Assembly: GCA_026414165.1 (NCBI GenBank)
Contig: JAOAJN010000008.1
Location: 1-61,400 of the forward strand
Direction of reading: 5' to 3'
DNA from: Candidatus Methanomethylicaceae archaeon
GTDB taxonomy: Archaea > Thermoproteota > Methanomethylicia > Methanomethylicales > Methanomethylicaceae
Length of the DNA: 61,400 nt
Part shown: piece after piece, positions 1 to 7,092 of the stretch
Numbering within the stretch: position 1 is the stretch's first letter
Layout: every line of letters begins with the position of its first letter
Notes under the pieces: generated by a model
Databases searched by the model: none
Seen by the model: only the letters and a program-made list of their open reading frames with translations
What the model was told of the DNA's origin: nothing
Translations under genes and position numbers: made by a program

Positions 1-79
1 AAACATAAGCTGCAGGGGTTGCGGAGGGCTCGGACGAAGGGCTAAAACCAGCTTTCAAAGTCGCACACGATAAATAAAT

Positions 80-568
80 TCAATCTAAAGTCTCTACTTT
101 CTCTAGCATCTCAACATATTCTTTTGAAAGAAAGCCCTTTCCTTTCAGAAGGTGTCCAAGGTACTCTCTCGTGGGTTTCAGCCTGTCACCTTTATCAACC
201 ATATTTTCGTTAGCAATGTAGGCTATAGCTTTACACGTGCGCATTTTGCCTCTATCATCTTTACATTCAACCGTTATTTCGCACCGTCTGTAATGGTAAG
301 GGACCCCTTCGAACTTGTCTAGTTTTTTTAGCTTTTCTTCGTCGATCTCGTATAACACTCCTTCAACGGCTCTGGAATCGTCACGGACTATGTTTGCATA
401 GCCTTCGCCTGGTTTGCCTTGGGCTTTTTTATTGAACGCCAGCCTGTATCCACGCAGAATCGCGCCCTCTATTGAATAAAATTCGCCGATCCTTTTTTCC
501 ATACGTTCTGGATCCATGTTCGAACCGTATGCAAAATAAAGTACCTTTCGTTTAGTTTGCCCAGACAT
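80..568 (-). CDS. gamma-glutamylcyclotransferase-like protein (GGCT/AIG2 family)
   Basis: A 162-aa protein of the gamma-glutamylcyclotransferase-like superfamily. The signature YFAYGSNM at residues 11-18 forms the substrate-binding loop of the fold, and LDKFEGV near residue 85 carries the acidic residue that acts as general acid/base in characterised members. Length is normal for the family. The ATG at 568 is chosen; a second ATG lies nine bases upstream but has no better ribosome site. Members cleave gamma-glutamyl or related amide bonds; the substrate here cannot be predicted. It stands alone, with no operon partner visible. Confidence 0.85.
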   Translation of the reverse strand: MSGQTKRKVLYFAYGSNMDPERMEKRIGEFYSIEGAILRGYRLAFNKKAQGKPGEGYANIVRDDSRAVEGVLYEIDEEKLKKLDKFEGVPYHYRRCEITVECKDDRGKMRTCKAIAYIANENMVDKGDRLKPTREYLGHLLKGKGFLSKEYVEMLEKVETLD

Positions 569-642
569 GTTACATAGTGCGTCTGCCCAGGAGTAAAAAT
601 ATTGCTATTTGATTGAGCAAACCATGTGCATTGAATCGATCT

Positions 643-804
643 CTACCTGAACGCCCCCAGTTCCTCCTTCAGTTCTTCTAAATTCCTTTCCTTCACTAAC
701 GCTAGAACCTCTTCAGTTACAACCCTGTACTCCTCAGCCGTCCTGCACCTCCGCATCTTCAGTAGCAGCAGCTCCAAAACGTCCTCGCACTCCCTCCAGC
801 CCAC
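643..804 (-). CDS. small hypothetical helical protein, downstream partner of the zinc-finger ORF
   Basis: A 53-aa reading frame starting at GTG (804-802), preceded by a strong Shine-Dalgarno AGGAGG at 817-812. Its sequence is Leu/Glu/Arg-rich and looks like two amphipathic helices (ELLLLKMRRC, then LVKERNLEELKEEL). The same frame stays open up to 990, but the upstream half is low-complexity Arg-rich and overlaps a better candidate in another frame, so I restrict the call to the downstream part. It would be translationally coupled to the zinc-finger frame that ends at 807. Function unknown. Confidence 0.4.
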   Translation of the reverse strand: MGWRECEDVLELLLLKMRRCRTAEEYRVVTEEVLALVKERNLEELKEELGAFR

Positions 805-806
805 CC

Positions 807-932
807 TCACACCTCCTTCACGTCTTTCCAGGACACTTCGTTGGCGGAAACCCCGTGGCACTTCCTTAGGTGCACCGCCAGACCGAGCCACGAGGTGCAA
901 AGCCTCCCGCAGCCGCGGTACCTGCACCTCAC
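807..932 (-). CDS. C2H2 zinc-finger micro-protein (start uncertain, possibly frameshifted)
   Basis: In the frame shifted by one relative to the longer open frame at 643-990, the minus strand encodes a perfect C-x4-C-x12-H-x4-H finger (Cys at 3 and 8, His at 21 and 26 of the 41-aa version starting at the GTG at 932). The core GLAVHLRKCHGVS resembles MucR/Ros-type or archaeal viral single fingers. The only in-frame start is this GTG, without good spacing. A good SD (GGAGGTG) followed by ATG at 984 lies upstream in the other frame, so a one-base shift near 960 would join MPGKLSL to the finger. Its stop overlaps the ribosome site of the next ORF. Role probably DNA binding; inferred only from the finger. 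Confidence 0.4.
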   Translation of the reverse strand: MRCRYRGCGRLCTSWLGLAVHLRKCHGVSANEVSWKDVKEV

Positions 933-1110
933 CCTCCCGCTCGGAAGAGGCGTGCCGCAGTCGAAGAGAGAGCTTTCCCGGCATAGTCACCCACCTCCCG
1001 AATAAGAGCGGGAGGTTAAAAGAACTCGCGGAAGCCGGGCGAGCGGGGTCGGAGGCGAAAGTGAAAAGCTCTAAATTTGGCTTTGCTGCGATATATCAGA
1101 AAGAGGGCAA

Positions 1111-1663
1111 ATGAAAGGCAAGATAGCGATAGCAATCGTTATAGTCTTAGTCTGGGGGGATCTACTACAGCAACCAATCGGCAACACCCACATCGGACCC
1201 TGCCGCATACGCGTCCCTCTCGAAAGAACTCCTGAGCCGGCTCAACGACGTAAGGCGCCAGTACGGGCTATCGCCCTTCGTTGAAAACTCGCTGCTAGCA
1301 CAGGCAGCCTTAGCCCACTCTTTGGACATGGCATCCCATGACTTTTTCAGCCATACCGGGTCCGACGGGAGCGATCTCACAGCTCGGCTGTTGAGGGTCG
1401 GCTACCGATATTCGATCTGCGCGGAAAACCTCATCATGACTAATACGCCGGCCTTTTCTTCAGTCGTTATGGTATGGTTCATTCCGATACCGATCCCGCA
1501 AATCCCAAAGAGCGACTCCGAACTGGCAAGAGAGATGGTGGACACGTGGATGAATAGCCCCGGACACAGGGCTAACATCCTCAACCCCGCACTCCGCGAG
1601 ATCGGGATCGCCGCCAAGGGCGCCAAGCTTTACGTCACGACCGACTTCGGAAGCCGTTGGTGA
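1111..1663 (+). CDS. secreted CAP/SCP-domain (YkwD-like) protein, frameshifted after the signal peptide
   Basis: From 1163 to the stop the frame encodes a CAP (SCP/PR-1) domain: KELLSRLNDVRRQYGLSPF, HSLDM and FSHTG, AENL, and DTWMNSPGHRANIL, which carry the conserved His/Glu residues of the cavity. No start exists in that frame before the ATG at 1322, which would cut off the first helix. The ATG at 1111 opens in another frame and encodes an apparent signal peptide (MKGKIAIAIVIVLV). The two frames meet at a run of six G (1154-1159); five G would give one continuous secreted protein. CAP proteins are extracellular; biochemical role in archaea is unknown. Either an assembly/homopolymer error or a recent pseudogene. 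Confidence 0.75.
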
Positions 1664-1684
1664 TATTTAATTTTAATACTGGGA

Positions 1685-2470
1685 TCATAGCGCAGCCTCG
1701 AAAACCTCCAGCATCCTCCTCCTTATCATCTCTGCGTACTCTGGGTCTATCTCTATCCCGACGCATTCCCTCCCGAGCTCACGGCACGCCACCATCGTGG
1801 TCCCCGAGCCCGCGAACGGGTCCAAGACGCATTCGCCCGGGAAGCTGAACGCCTTCACGAGCTTCCTTATCAGGGCCAAGGGCTTCTGGGTCGGGTGCGG
1901 GGTCCTTTCCTCCCTGGGCATGCAGGGCTTGTTCGGCGCCTCTATGACGTCGGTCATGAACCTGATCCCCGGGTTGGCCCGGCGGGCCATCTTCACGTCG
2001 TAGAAGTCGCATTGTCCGGAGGTTCCCGAGGCGTACGGCTTGCCCGGCTCGGCGGCCTCCTCCCAGTTGTACCTGAGTTTCCCTTTCCTCCAAACCGTTA
2101 TCAGCTCGTGCCTCGAGAGGGGCTTCTTCCTAGCCTGGAGGAAGTTCACCGGGACGGGCTTAACCCAGACTATGTCCGTGACGTAACCAAGACCCACGCT
2201 TTCCGCAAGGGGCGCCAGCCTGAGGAAGGAGGACAGGTGCCCGAATAGCAGGAGCGCCGAGTCCTGCCGCATCACGCGGTAAAGCTCCCTGAAGAGGCGC
2301 CCCCAGTCCAGCCCTCCGCCGTCCATCGCCCTCAGGTGCCGCCTCCTGACCCTAGGCATGCGGTCCAGGAGGTAGGGCGGATCTGCCACGAATAGACAGA
2401 AGCTACCCGCCCACATGACCTTCAGCGCCTCTAGCGCTTCACCCTCTATTAGCCTGGCGCCCGATTCCAC
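1685..2470 (-). CDS. DNA methyltransferase, amino-group, beta class
   Basis: A 261-aa SAM-dependent DNA amino-methyltransferase. The catalytic motif IV (VADPPYLL, near residue 33) comes before the SAM-binding motif I (DPFAGSGTT, near residue 218), with the target-recognition region between them; this order defines the beta class (CcrM/M.HinfI type). DPPY indicates N6-adenine or N4-cytosine methylation. The last 40 residues carry the motif-II-like EIDPEYAEM. Start taken at GTG 2470. No restriction enzyme or specificity subunit is visible on either side, so it may be a solitary regulatory or protective methylase, perhaps acquired with the GC-rich 1.7-2.5 kb segment. Confidence 0.9.
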   Translation of the reverse strand: MESGARLIEGEALEALKVMWAGSFCLFVADPPYLLDRMPRVRRRHLRAMDGGGLDWGRLFRELYRVMRQDSALLLFGHLSSFLRLAPLAESVGLGYVTDIVWVKPVPVNFLQARKKPLSRHELITVWRKGKLRYNWEEAAEPGKPYASGTSGQCDFYDVKMARRANPGIRFMTDVIEAPNKPCMPREERTPHPTQKPLALIRKLVKAFSFPGECVLDPFAGSGTTMVACRELGRECVGIEIDPEYAEMIRRRMLEVFEAAL

Positions 2471-2633
2471 GAGAGTCCTATGCGTGGCTTCTTACAAGGC
2501 GTTAAAAGAATTCCCGTAATGTCGGCAAGTAAGTGGGGCTAAAGTAATTATTCTTACAAAAAATCTGTCCGACGAAGCTAACGGTTTAAAAATTCTTACA
2601 AACCAAGTATTTGCCCATCTTATAAAGATCTAT
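2471..2633. other. AT-rich gap upstream of the GC island, with a candidate TATA box
   Basis: No credible gene. It separates the methyltransferase start from the GC-rich element. A TATA-like CTTATAAAG at 2619-2627 points rightward and would place a transcription start near 2645-2650, at the edge of the GC-rich island. Confidence 0.4.
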
Positions 2634-2768
2634 AGGTCCTCTATAATTAGTATCGTTACCTTCCGGGTTCACGGATCCCCCGCCAGCAACCCAATTATCT
2701 GCCTCAAGGTGGCTTTCTGAAAAGCGGGTCGCAGGAGTCTGAGGACAAGTGAATACTCAAAAACTTTT
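2634..2768 (+). ncRNA. candidate structured non-coding RNA (GC island)
   Basis: About 110 bases (2641-2752) are markedly GC-rich inside otherwise strongly AT-rich non-coding DNA, the classic sign of an RNA gene in an AT-rich archaeon. Possible pairings visible by eye: GGTCCTC at 2635-2641 with GAGGAC at 2741-2746, TCCG with CGGA around GGTTCA, CCCGC near 2669 with GCGGG near 2723, and a GCC/GGC hairpin at 2701-2713. An upstream TATA-like box and a downstream T-run (CTTTTT, 2764-2769) suit an independent plus-strand transcript. It could instead be the leader of the V4R gene. No known class (SRP, RNase P, THI or cobalamin element) fits. Confidence 0.35.
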
Positions 2769-2849
2769 TAATATATTTATAAAAATAAAAATTAGAATAT
2801 ACTAAATTACATAAAAAAATTTAAATAAATTGCCATCTCGATTATATTG

Positions 2850-3689
2850 ATGTCCCCTCAATTAGACTTGGCAAGGTATTTGCTAATACCTGGTAGGGAT
2901 TTATTGGTAATTGTCGGAAAAGCTAACATAAGATCAGACTCCGTAGCCCGCATTTTTTCCATACTTGAAAGCCAAAAGATCAAGATCCTTAGAATCTACG
3001 CCTCGGCTTCAGACGAAGAAGGCTTCGCCGATTTGGTCGTGTTCATGGACGTGACAGATGCTACGATACCATCCGAATCGGTCGGAAGAGTCTCAGAAAG
3101 TTTAGGTCTAATAAAGGTCGAAAAGGTTGTAATGTCGCCCATAAAGGGCTTTATCGCCGATACGGCGAGCTACCCAGTCGTAGCCGATTCTTTTAGGGCA
3201 GTGATCTTCCGAAAGCCTGGCTACAGGGAGCTTCTGGAGGGCATAAGGGAGTACTTCGGGAAGAGCGGCGATAGCTTCCTGTACCATATAGGCTACCGCA
3301 CGGGCTTAGCCTACGGAAAGAACCACAGAAAGTTTGCCGAGAGTTTAAAGATCCAAGATCCAGCCTTGATTTACAAAGATATCAGCTCTACACTATTTCA
3401 GTGGGCAGGATTTGGACGCATGAATGTTCAGGAATTAGATCAAGAGCGCGGGACCATAATCGTGTATGACTCCTTTGAGTGTGAACTCGGGAAGGGGAGG
3501 TCGATCCCCTACAGCCAGTTCGTCCGCGGGCTATTAGCAGGCGTACTGTCCGAGCTCTTCGGAAAAGGATTCAACGTCATGGAGGAGGCGTGCATAGCCA
3601 AGGGCGACCCCTCGTGCAAGTTCGTAGTTAAGGCAATGCCCAGGCGAAGCCGACCGAACCTTAACTACCAAAAGTATACAAACGCTTAA
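2850..3689 (+). CDS. V4R-domain regulatory protein with ACT-like N-terminus
   Basis: A 279-aa protein. Residues about 15-95 look like an ACT-type regulatory domain (alternating strands and helices, RDLLVIVGKANIRSDSVARI). Residues about 125-270 form a 4-vinyl-reductase (V4R/XylR-N/BchJ-like) domain, ending with EEACIAKGDPSCKFVV, which holds two of the family's metal/ligand cysteines; the usual Cys of the upstream P-x-C-x-F segment is replaced (PYSQFVRG). V4R domains bind small hydrophobic or metal-linked ligands and often sit in archaeal sensors. TTG at 2847 is also possible; ATG at 2850 is preferred. A strong TATA (TTTAATATATTTAT) lies about 80 bases upstream. Confidence 0.75.
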   Translation: MSPQLDLARYLLIPGRDLLVIVGKANIRSDSVARIFSILESQKIKILRIYASASDEEGFADLVVFMDVTDATIPSESVGRVSESLGLIKVEKVVMSPIKGFIADTASYPVVADSFRAVIFRKPGYRELLEGIREYFGKSGDSFLYHIGYRTGLAYGKNHRKFAESLKIQDPALIYKDISSTLFQWAGFGRMNVQELDQERGTIIVYDSFECELGKGRSIPYSQFVRGLLAGVLSELFGKGFNVMEEACIAKGDPSCKFVVKAMPRRSRPNLNYQKYTNA

Positions 3690-3986
3690 TTTTTCTGATC
3701 CAAATTAAGATCCCACATGCGTGCTTATGCCAAGGAAGGGCTACAAGTCCATAACAGTCCAGAGGGCCTCTCATTCAAGCTTCTATAGGCATAAGCGGTA
3801 AGGTAAGACCAGTCAAAAACTAATCGAGGACCTTCTCGAACCATCATCAAATTTTGATACGACTTTTGAAAAAAAAGGATTTCATTTAAAGGAAGGCTCA
3901 AACCCCGTCCGGTCCACAATTTTTAATGGTACTGGCAAAAAACTTAACAGGCGAGCGAGTTTTTTAACTAATCGACATAATCCGAA
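3690..3986. other. intergenic, no supported gene
   Basis: Convergent gap between the V4R gene and the response regulator. A minus-strand open frame of 64 codons (3725-3919) has no recognisable domain, no ribosome site and ordinary non-coding composition; I see nothing else in it. Confidence 0.5.
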
Positions 3987-4466
3987 TCATATATACTTTT
4001 CATATTTGATCTTCTTGAGTCCCTCCTTTAGTGTCCTCTCAACAAGCATCATTACCTTCTCCTGTACCATTACTATCTCTTGGTTCTGTTTTTCTAACTG
4101 TTCCGATATTATCTTAAGCAGATCTTCGGGAGAAACCGGCTTGGTAATGTATGCGTCCGCCCCAAAGTTCAACGCTTGAATCGCGATCTCCAGAGAAGCA
4201 TGTCCGGTGAGTATGATCTTCCTAGTTCTAGGAAACTGTCTTGGATCGAATTTCTTGAGTAACTCTATGCCGGAAACATCTGGGAGGAAGAGATCTATTA
4301 TTGCAATATCGTAGTTTCTATTTTGAATACGCTCCTCTGCCTCCTTTCCATTGCTGGCAATCTCAACACTGTATCCTTTCGCTTCCAACAATGCCTTCAT
4401 AGACTCGACGAGCTCTTTCTCATCTTCGACGATTAGAATGTACACGAAACCTGACTCCAACAACAT
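3987..4466 (-). CDS. single-domain response regulator (REC)
   Basis: A 159-aa receiver domain with a short helical tail. Visible landmarks are the acidic pair in VEDEKE near residue 16, the phospho-acceptor Asp in IAIIDLFLPDVSG near residue 58, the switch Thr in ILTGHAS and the Lys in DAYITKPV. The tail (ISEQLEKQNQEIVMVQEKV) is predicted coiled coil and lacks any DNA-binding domain, so output is probably by protein contact. The start could be ATG 4466 or the internal GTG just before YILIVEDE. No histidine kinase is encoded in the window. Confidence 0.9.
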   Translation of the reverse strand: MLLESGFVYILIVEDEKELVESMKALLEAKGYSVEIASNGKEAEERIQNRNYDIAIIDLFLPDVSGIELLKKFDPRQFPRTRKIILTGHASLEIAIQALNFGADAYITKPVSPEDLLKIISEQLEKQNQEIVMVQEKVMMLVERTLKEGLKKIKYEKYI

Positions 4467-4753
4467 TCCTCCAAGATTGCTATACTAAAGTTTAACTATT
4501 GTTATAATACTTTCCCATAAAGACTTAACATAGCTCCCGATGTTTTCACTTTCAACGAAATCTTCCATATTATGGATTTTTTAGTGCCCTATGATCACAT
4601 GTTTACGAATCTCCTAATGCTTTTTCAAGGAATTGTAGAAAAAAGTTGAATCCCCTTGGGATGCTTGCTCTGAGGAAGCTTATGGATCTGATATTGGAAA
4701 TTTTCTATACTCATTCTTAACGACTTCTACTCAATCTTATTTCTTAATCTGCT
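4467..4753. other. intergenic, AT-rich
   Basis: Lies between the nikR-like stop and the response-regulator start, both on the minus strand. It must contain the end of the importer transcript and the promoter of the response regulator, but no distinct terminator hairpin or conserved motif is obvious. Confidence 0.4.
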
Positions 4754-5152
4754 CTATTCGCGTATGTCCATCAATGAGAGATCTATCTGCTTAACAAACC
4801 TGGTTGCCTTTAGCCCGTCTATTAGCCCCCTCAGCCTTTGAGCATCTCCTCTAACCACAATCACCTCGAGACACGCATCCTCATTTACATGGAAGTGAAA
4901 GAACGCTGAGATTATGTCGCCGAACTCGTGCTGAAGCCTCAAATGCTCCTCTCCTTTCTCATTCTTGTGATAGAGCACAGTCAAAGTGGCAACAACTCTG
5001 CCCTTAAGATTCTCCACCGTCCTGTACTCCGATATATATTTTCTGAGCGCCTGCCTGAGAACCTCCGATCTGCTGGCGCACCATTCCCTGCCCAACACCT
5101 TGTCCAACTCTGCCAGCAGATCATCTGGTATGGATAAACTTATAACCACCAT
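4754..5152 (-). CDS. nikR: NikR-family nickel-responsive transcriptional regulator
   Basis: 132 aa from ATG 5152. Residues 1-45 form a ribbon-helix-helix DNA-binding domain (VISLSIPDDLLAELDKVL, then RSEVLRQALRKYI). The remainder is the ACT-like nickel-binding domain; HEFG, then HFH and later C in FFHFHVNEDACLEV correspond to the square-planar Ni site (His, His, Cys plus a His from the neighbouring subunit) of characterised NikR. It is the last gene of the metal-importer operon, two genes after the permease, so it most likely controls that operon. An ATG 15 bases upstream (5167) is less likely because the shorter form begins exactly at the family's N-terminus. Confidence 0.88.
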   Translation of the reverse strand: MVVISLSIPDDLLAELDKVLGREWCASRSEVLRQALRKYISEYRTVENLKGRVVATLTVLYHKNEKGEEHLRLQHEFGDIISAFFHFHVNEDACLEVIVVRGDAQRLRGLIDGLKATRFVKQIDLSLMDIRE

Positions 5153-5154
5153 AG

Positions 5155-5397
5155 TTAAGCCCCACATCCACTTTTTACTTTTCTAGCCTTTACTATAAAT
5201 CCTGATTTTACTTTAGACCATATTCCACAAGTGTTTCCATCCTGATTGTTAATTATCTCTACAATTTTTAGCCCCTCAAAGTATTCCCGCCTATAATCTA
5301 ATCCTGACCTCCAATCCAAACCTAAACTTGAACATAAACTAAAATCCAAATCATAATGGTCCAAATTCAAATCTAAACCTAAAACACTCTCAGTCAC
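5155..5397 (-). CDS. small protein of the metal-importer operon, repetitive N-terminus
   Basis: An 80-aa frame overlapping the permease stop (GTGTGA) and ending just before nikR, with a GGAGG ribosome site upstream. The first half is a low-complexity run of Leu/Asp/Tyr made by degenerate short repeats (GLDLNLDHYDLDF); the second half (KIVEIINNQDGNTCGIW) looks like a small beta-barrel and the tail has GCGA. No family recognised. Its tight packing between permease and nikR argues that it is translated and may handle the same metal, but the repetitive composition leaves doubt. Confidence 0.5.
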   Translation of the reverse strand: MTESVLGLDLNLDHYDLDFSLCSSLGLDWRSGLDYRREYFEGLKIVEIINNQDGNTCGIWSKVKSGFIVKARKVKSGCGA

Positions 5398-6230
5398 ACA
5401 TTCCTCCCCCTGACAAGAGCAGCTGTAGCCAAATATATCACCACCATGGTGAAGACTATAACTCCACTCGTCGCCACATTATAGAATGTAGAGATTATTA
5501 TCCCAACCACCACACTCACCAGTCCTATTAGAATTGTTGAAGCTACAGTCTTGGCAAATGACACTCTGAGCTGTAGAGCAGTCAATGCTGGTATAACTAT
5601 CAAAGCAACTACGAGTATAACCCCTATTATCTTGATGGAGAGCGTTATGGTTATGGCGACTATGAGGTTAAACATGGTGGATATCGCATTCACTGGTATG
5701 CCCATCATCCTTGCCCCTCTTTCGTCAAATGTGATCGCCAACAGCTCCTTATGTAAGACCGTGAGGAAAGCAATGATGGATATGCCGAGCATCAGGATCA
5801 TCAATAGATCGGACCTACTGATAGTGAGTATAGAACCAAAGAGGTAACTGAAGAGATCCACACTAAACCCTCCGGCGATGCTTATAATTATTAGTCCGGT
5901 CGAGAATCCAATAGCTAGCATCAGGGCTATCGCAGAATCAGACTCTGCAAGTCCCTTTCTCTTCATATGACTTATTCCAAGGACTGAGACTGTCGATATT
6001 CCAAGCGCGGTGATGAACGGGTCTATACCCATCAGCAGTCCAAGCGCCACTCCGCCGAATGCCGTGTGCGCAACTCCGTCGACTATCATGGCCTCCTTCC
6101 TTAGGACAAGAAAAAGCCCGATCCATGCACAGGCAAATCCTGCCGTTAACCCCCCCAAAATGGCATTCTGGAAGAACTGGTAGCTAACCAGTTCCATCAG
6201 CGAGACCGACGGGTATAAAAGCTCCATCAA
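5394..6230 (-). CDS. metal ABC transporter permease (ABC-3/ZnuB-TroC family)
   Basis: A 278-aa polytopic membrane protein with about eight hydrophobic segments, in the ABC-3 family of Zn/Mn/Fe importers. Typical segments are the N-terminal AWIGLFLVLRKEAMIVDGVAH (family pattern of G-x-F-L-V-L-R-x-x-x-x-x-D-x-x-x-H), the central KELLAITFDERGARMMG and the C-terminal VILVVALIVIPALTA. Start ATG 6230 overlaps the ATPase stop (6227), showing translational coupling. It forms the membrane channel of the importer encoded with the two upstream genes. Confidence 0.93.
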   Translation of the reverse strand: MMELLYPSVSLMELVSYQFFQNAILGGLTAGFACAWIGLFLVLRKEAMIVDGVAHTAFGGVALGLLMGIDPFITALGISTVSVLGISHMKRKGLAESDSAIALMLAIGFSTGLIIISIAGGFSVDLFSYLFGSILTISRSDLLMILMLGISIIAFLTVLHKELLAITFDERGARMMGIPVNAISTMFNLIVAITITLSIKIIGVILVVALIVIPALTALQLRVSFAKTVASTILIGLVSVVVGIIISTFYNVATSGVIVFTMVVIYLATAALVRGRNV

Positions 6231-7006
6231 GCCTTGAACTCTCCCTCACACTCGTGCCTATGGAATACGAAGTGGAAATGTTCGCCGTATGCCTTCCTCA
6301 AGACTCCTTCTAGGTCCACATCTGGTCTTATCTCTGCAACATTTACCTCTTTATTAACACAAATCACCTTAGACATTCTGCAGAAGACCGCTGAGAGGTC
6401 ATGAGATGCCATCATTATGGTTATCCCTCTCTTTTGGTTGAGATCGCTCATCTTTTGGTAAAACCTCTCCTGTGTCACAGCATCTATCCCCGCAACGGGC
6501 TCGTCCAGAATTATTACCTCCGGGTTTCTCACTAGTGCCATAGCAACGAACATTCTCTGCTTCTGCCCTCCTGAGAGCTCCCCTATCCTCCTATCCGCGA
6601 CCTCAGAGAGTCCCATGAACTCTAGGGCAGCATAAACCTCATCCCAGTCTCTCCTTCCCAACTTCCTCCCGATTTTGTTTCTCCCAAGCTTGCCCAATGA
6701 AACGAGCTCTCTCACCGAGAGAGGGAAGTTCACATCAAAGTTAATGGCGTCCTGTGGAACAAATGCAACCCTCTCCCACTCGTCAAAATCCATTATATCC
6801 TTACCAAACAACCTGATACTCCCGCTCATTCTGGGAATTTGTCCCAAGATTGCTAGGAGCAAGGTGGTCTTTCCACCACCATTCGGACCAACTATTCCAA
6901 CATAATCCCCCTTTAACACATCGAAGTTTGCATCCTTTAATACTAGGACTCCCGACCTACTAACACTCAGATTTCTGACTTCTATCACAACATCCCTGTT
7001 CAACAT
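6227..7006 (-). CDS. metal ABC transporter ATP-binding protein (ZnuC/TroB type)
   Basis: A 259-aa ABC ATPase: Walker A GPNGGGKTTL near residue 40, Q-loop FVPQD, signature LSGGQKQR near residue 142, Walker B VIILDEP and the switch His in MASHDLS. Close in layout to ZnuC/MntB ATPases that energise TroA-type importers. It lies between the binding protein and the permease in one operon; its C-terminus ends in His/Glu-rich HFHFVFHRHECEGE, which could bind metal. Confidence 0.95.
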   Translation of the reverse strand: MLNRDVVIEVRNLSVSRSGVLVLKDANFDVLKGDYVGIVGPNGGGKTTLLLAILGQIPRMSGSIRLFGKDIMDFDEWERVAFVPQDAINFDVNFPLSVRELVSLGKLGRNKIGRKLGRRDWDEVYAALEFMGLSEVADRRIGELSGGQKQRMFVAMALVRNPEVIILDEPVAGIDAVTQERFYQKMSDLNQKRGITIMMASHDLSAVFCRMSKVICVNKEVNVAEIRPDVDLEGVLRKAYGEHFHFVFHRHECEGEFKA

Positions 7007-7092
7007 TCAAACCCCCCAATAAAGCAAATTATATCCCCTGAGCGTTTTTGCGATGGGCTTGCTTATTTTAACTAACATTCTTCCTTCCCCAT

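Noticed and set aside
1779-2248. Open frames overlapping the DNA methyltransferase in other frames and on the plus strand
   Set aside because: High GC content creates long false frames; only the methyltransferase frame has conserved motifs.
2641-2752. SRP RNA or RNase P RNA in the GC island
   Set aside because: The minus strand contains CCGGAAGG reminiscent of SRP helix 8, but the GTCAGG part and the remaining conserved loops are missing, and the RNase P core motifs are absent.
3725-3919. 64-codon minus-strand frame downstream of V4R gene
   Set aside because: No domain, no ribosome site, ordinary non-coding composition.
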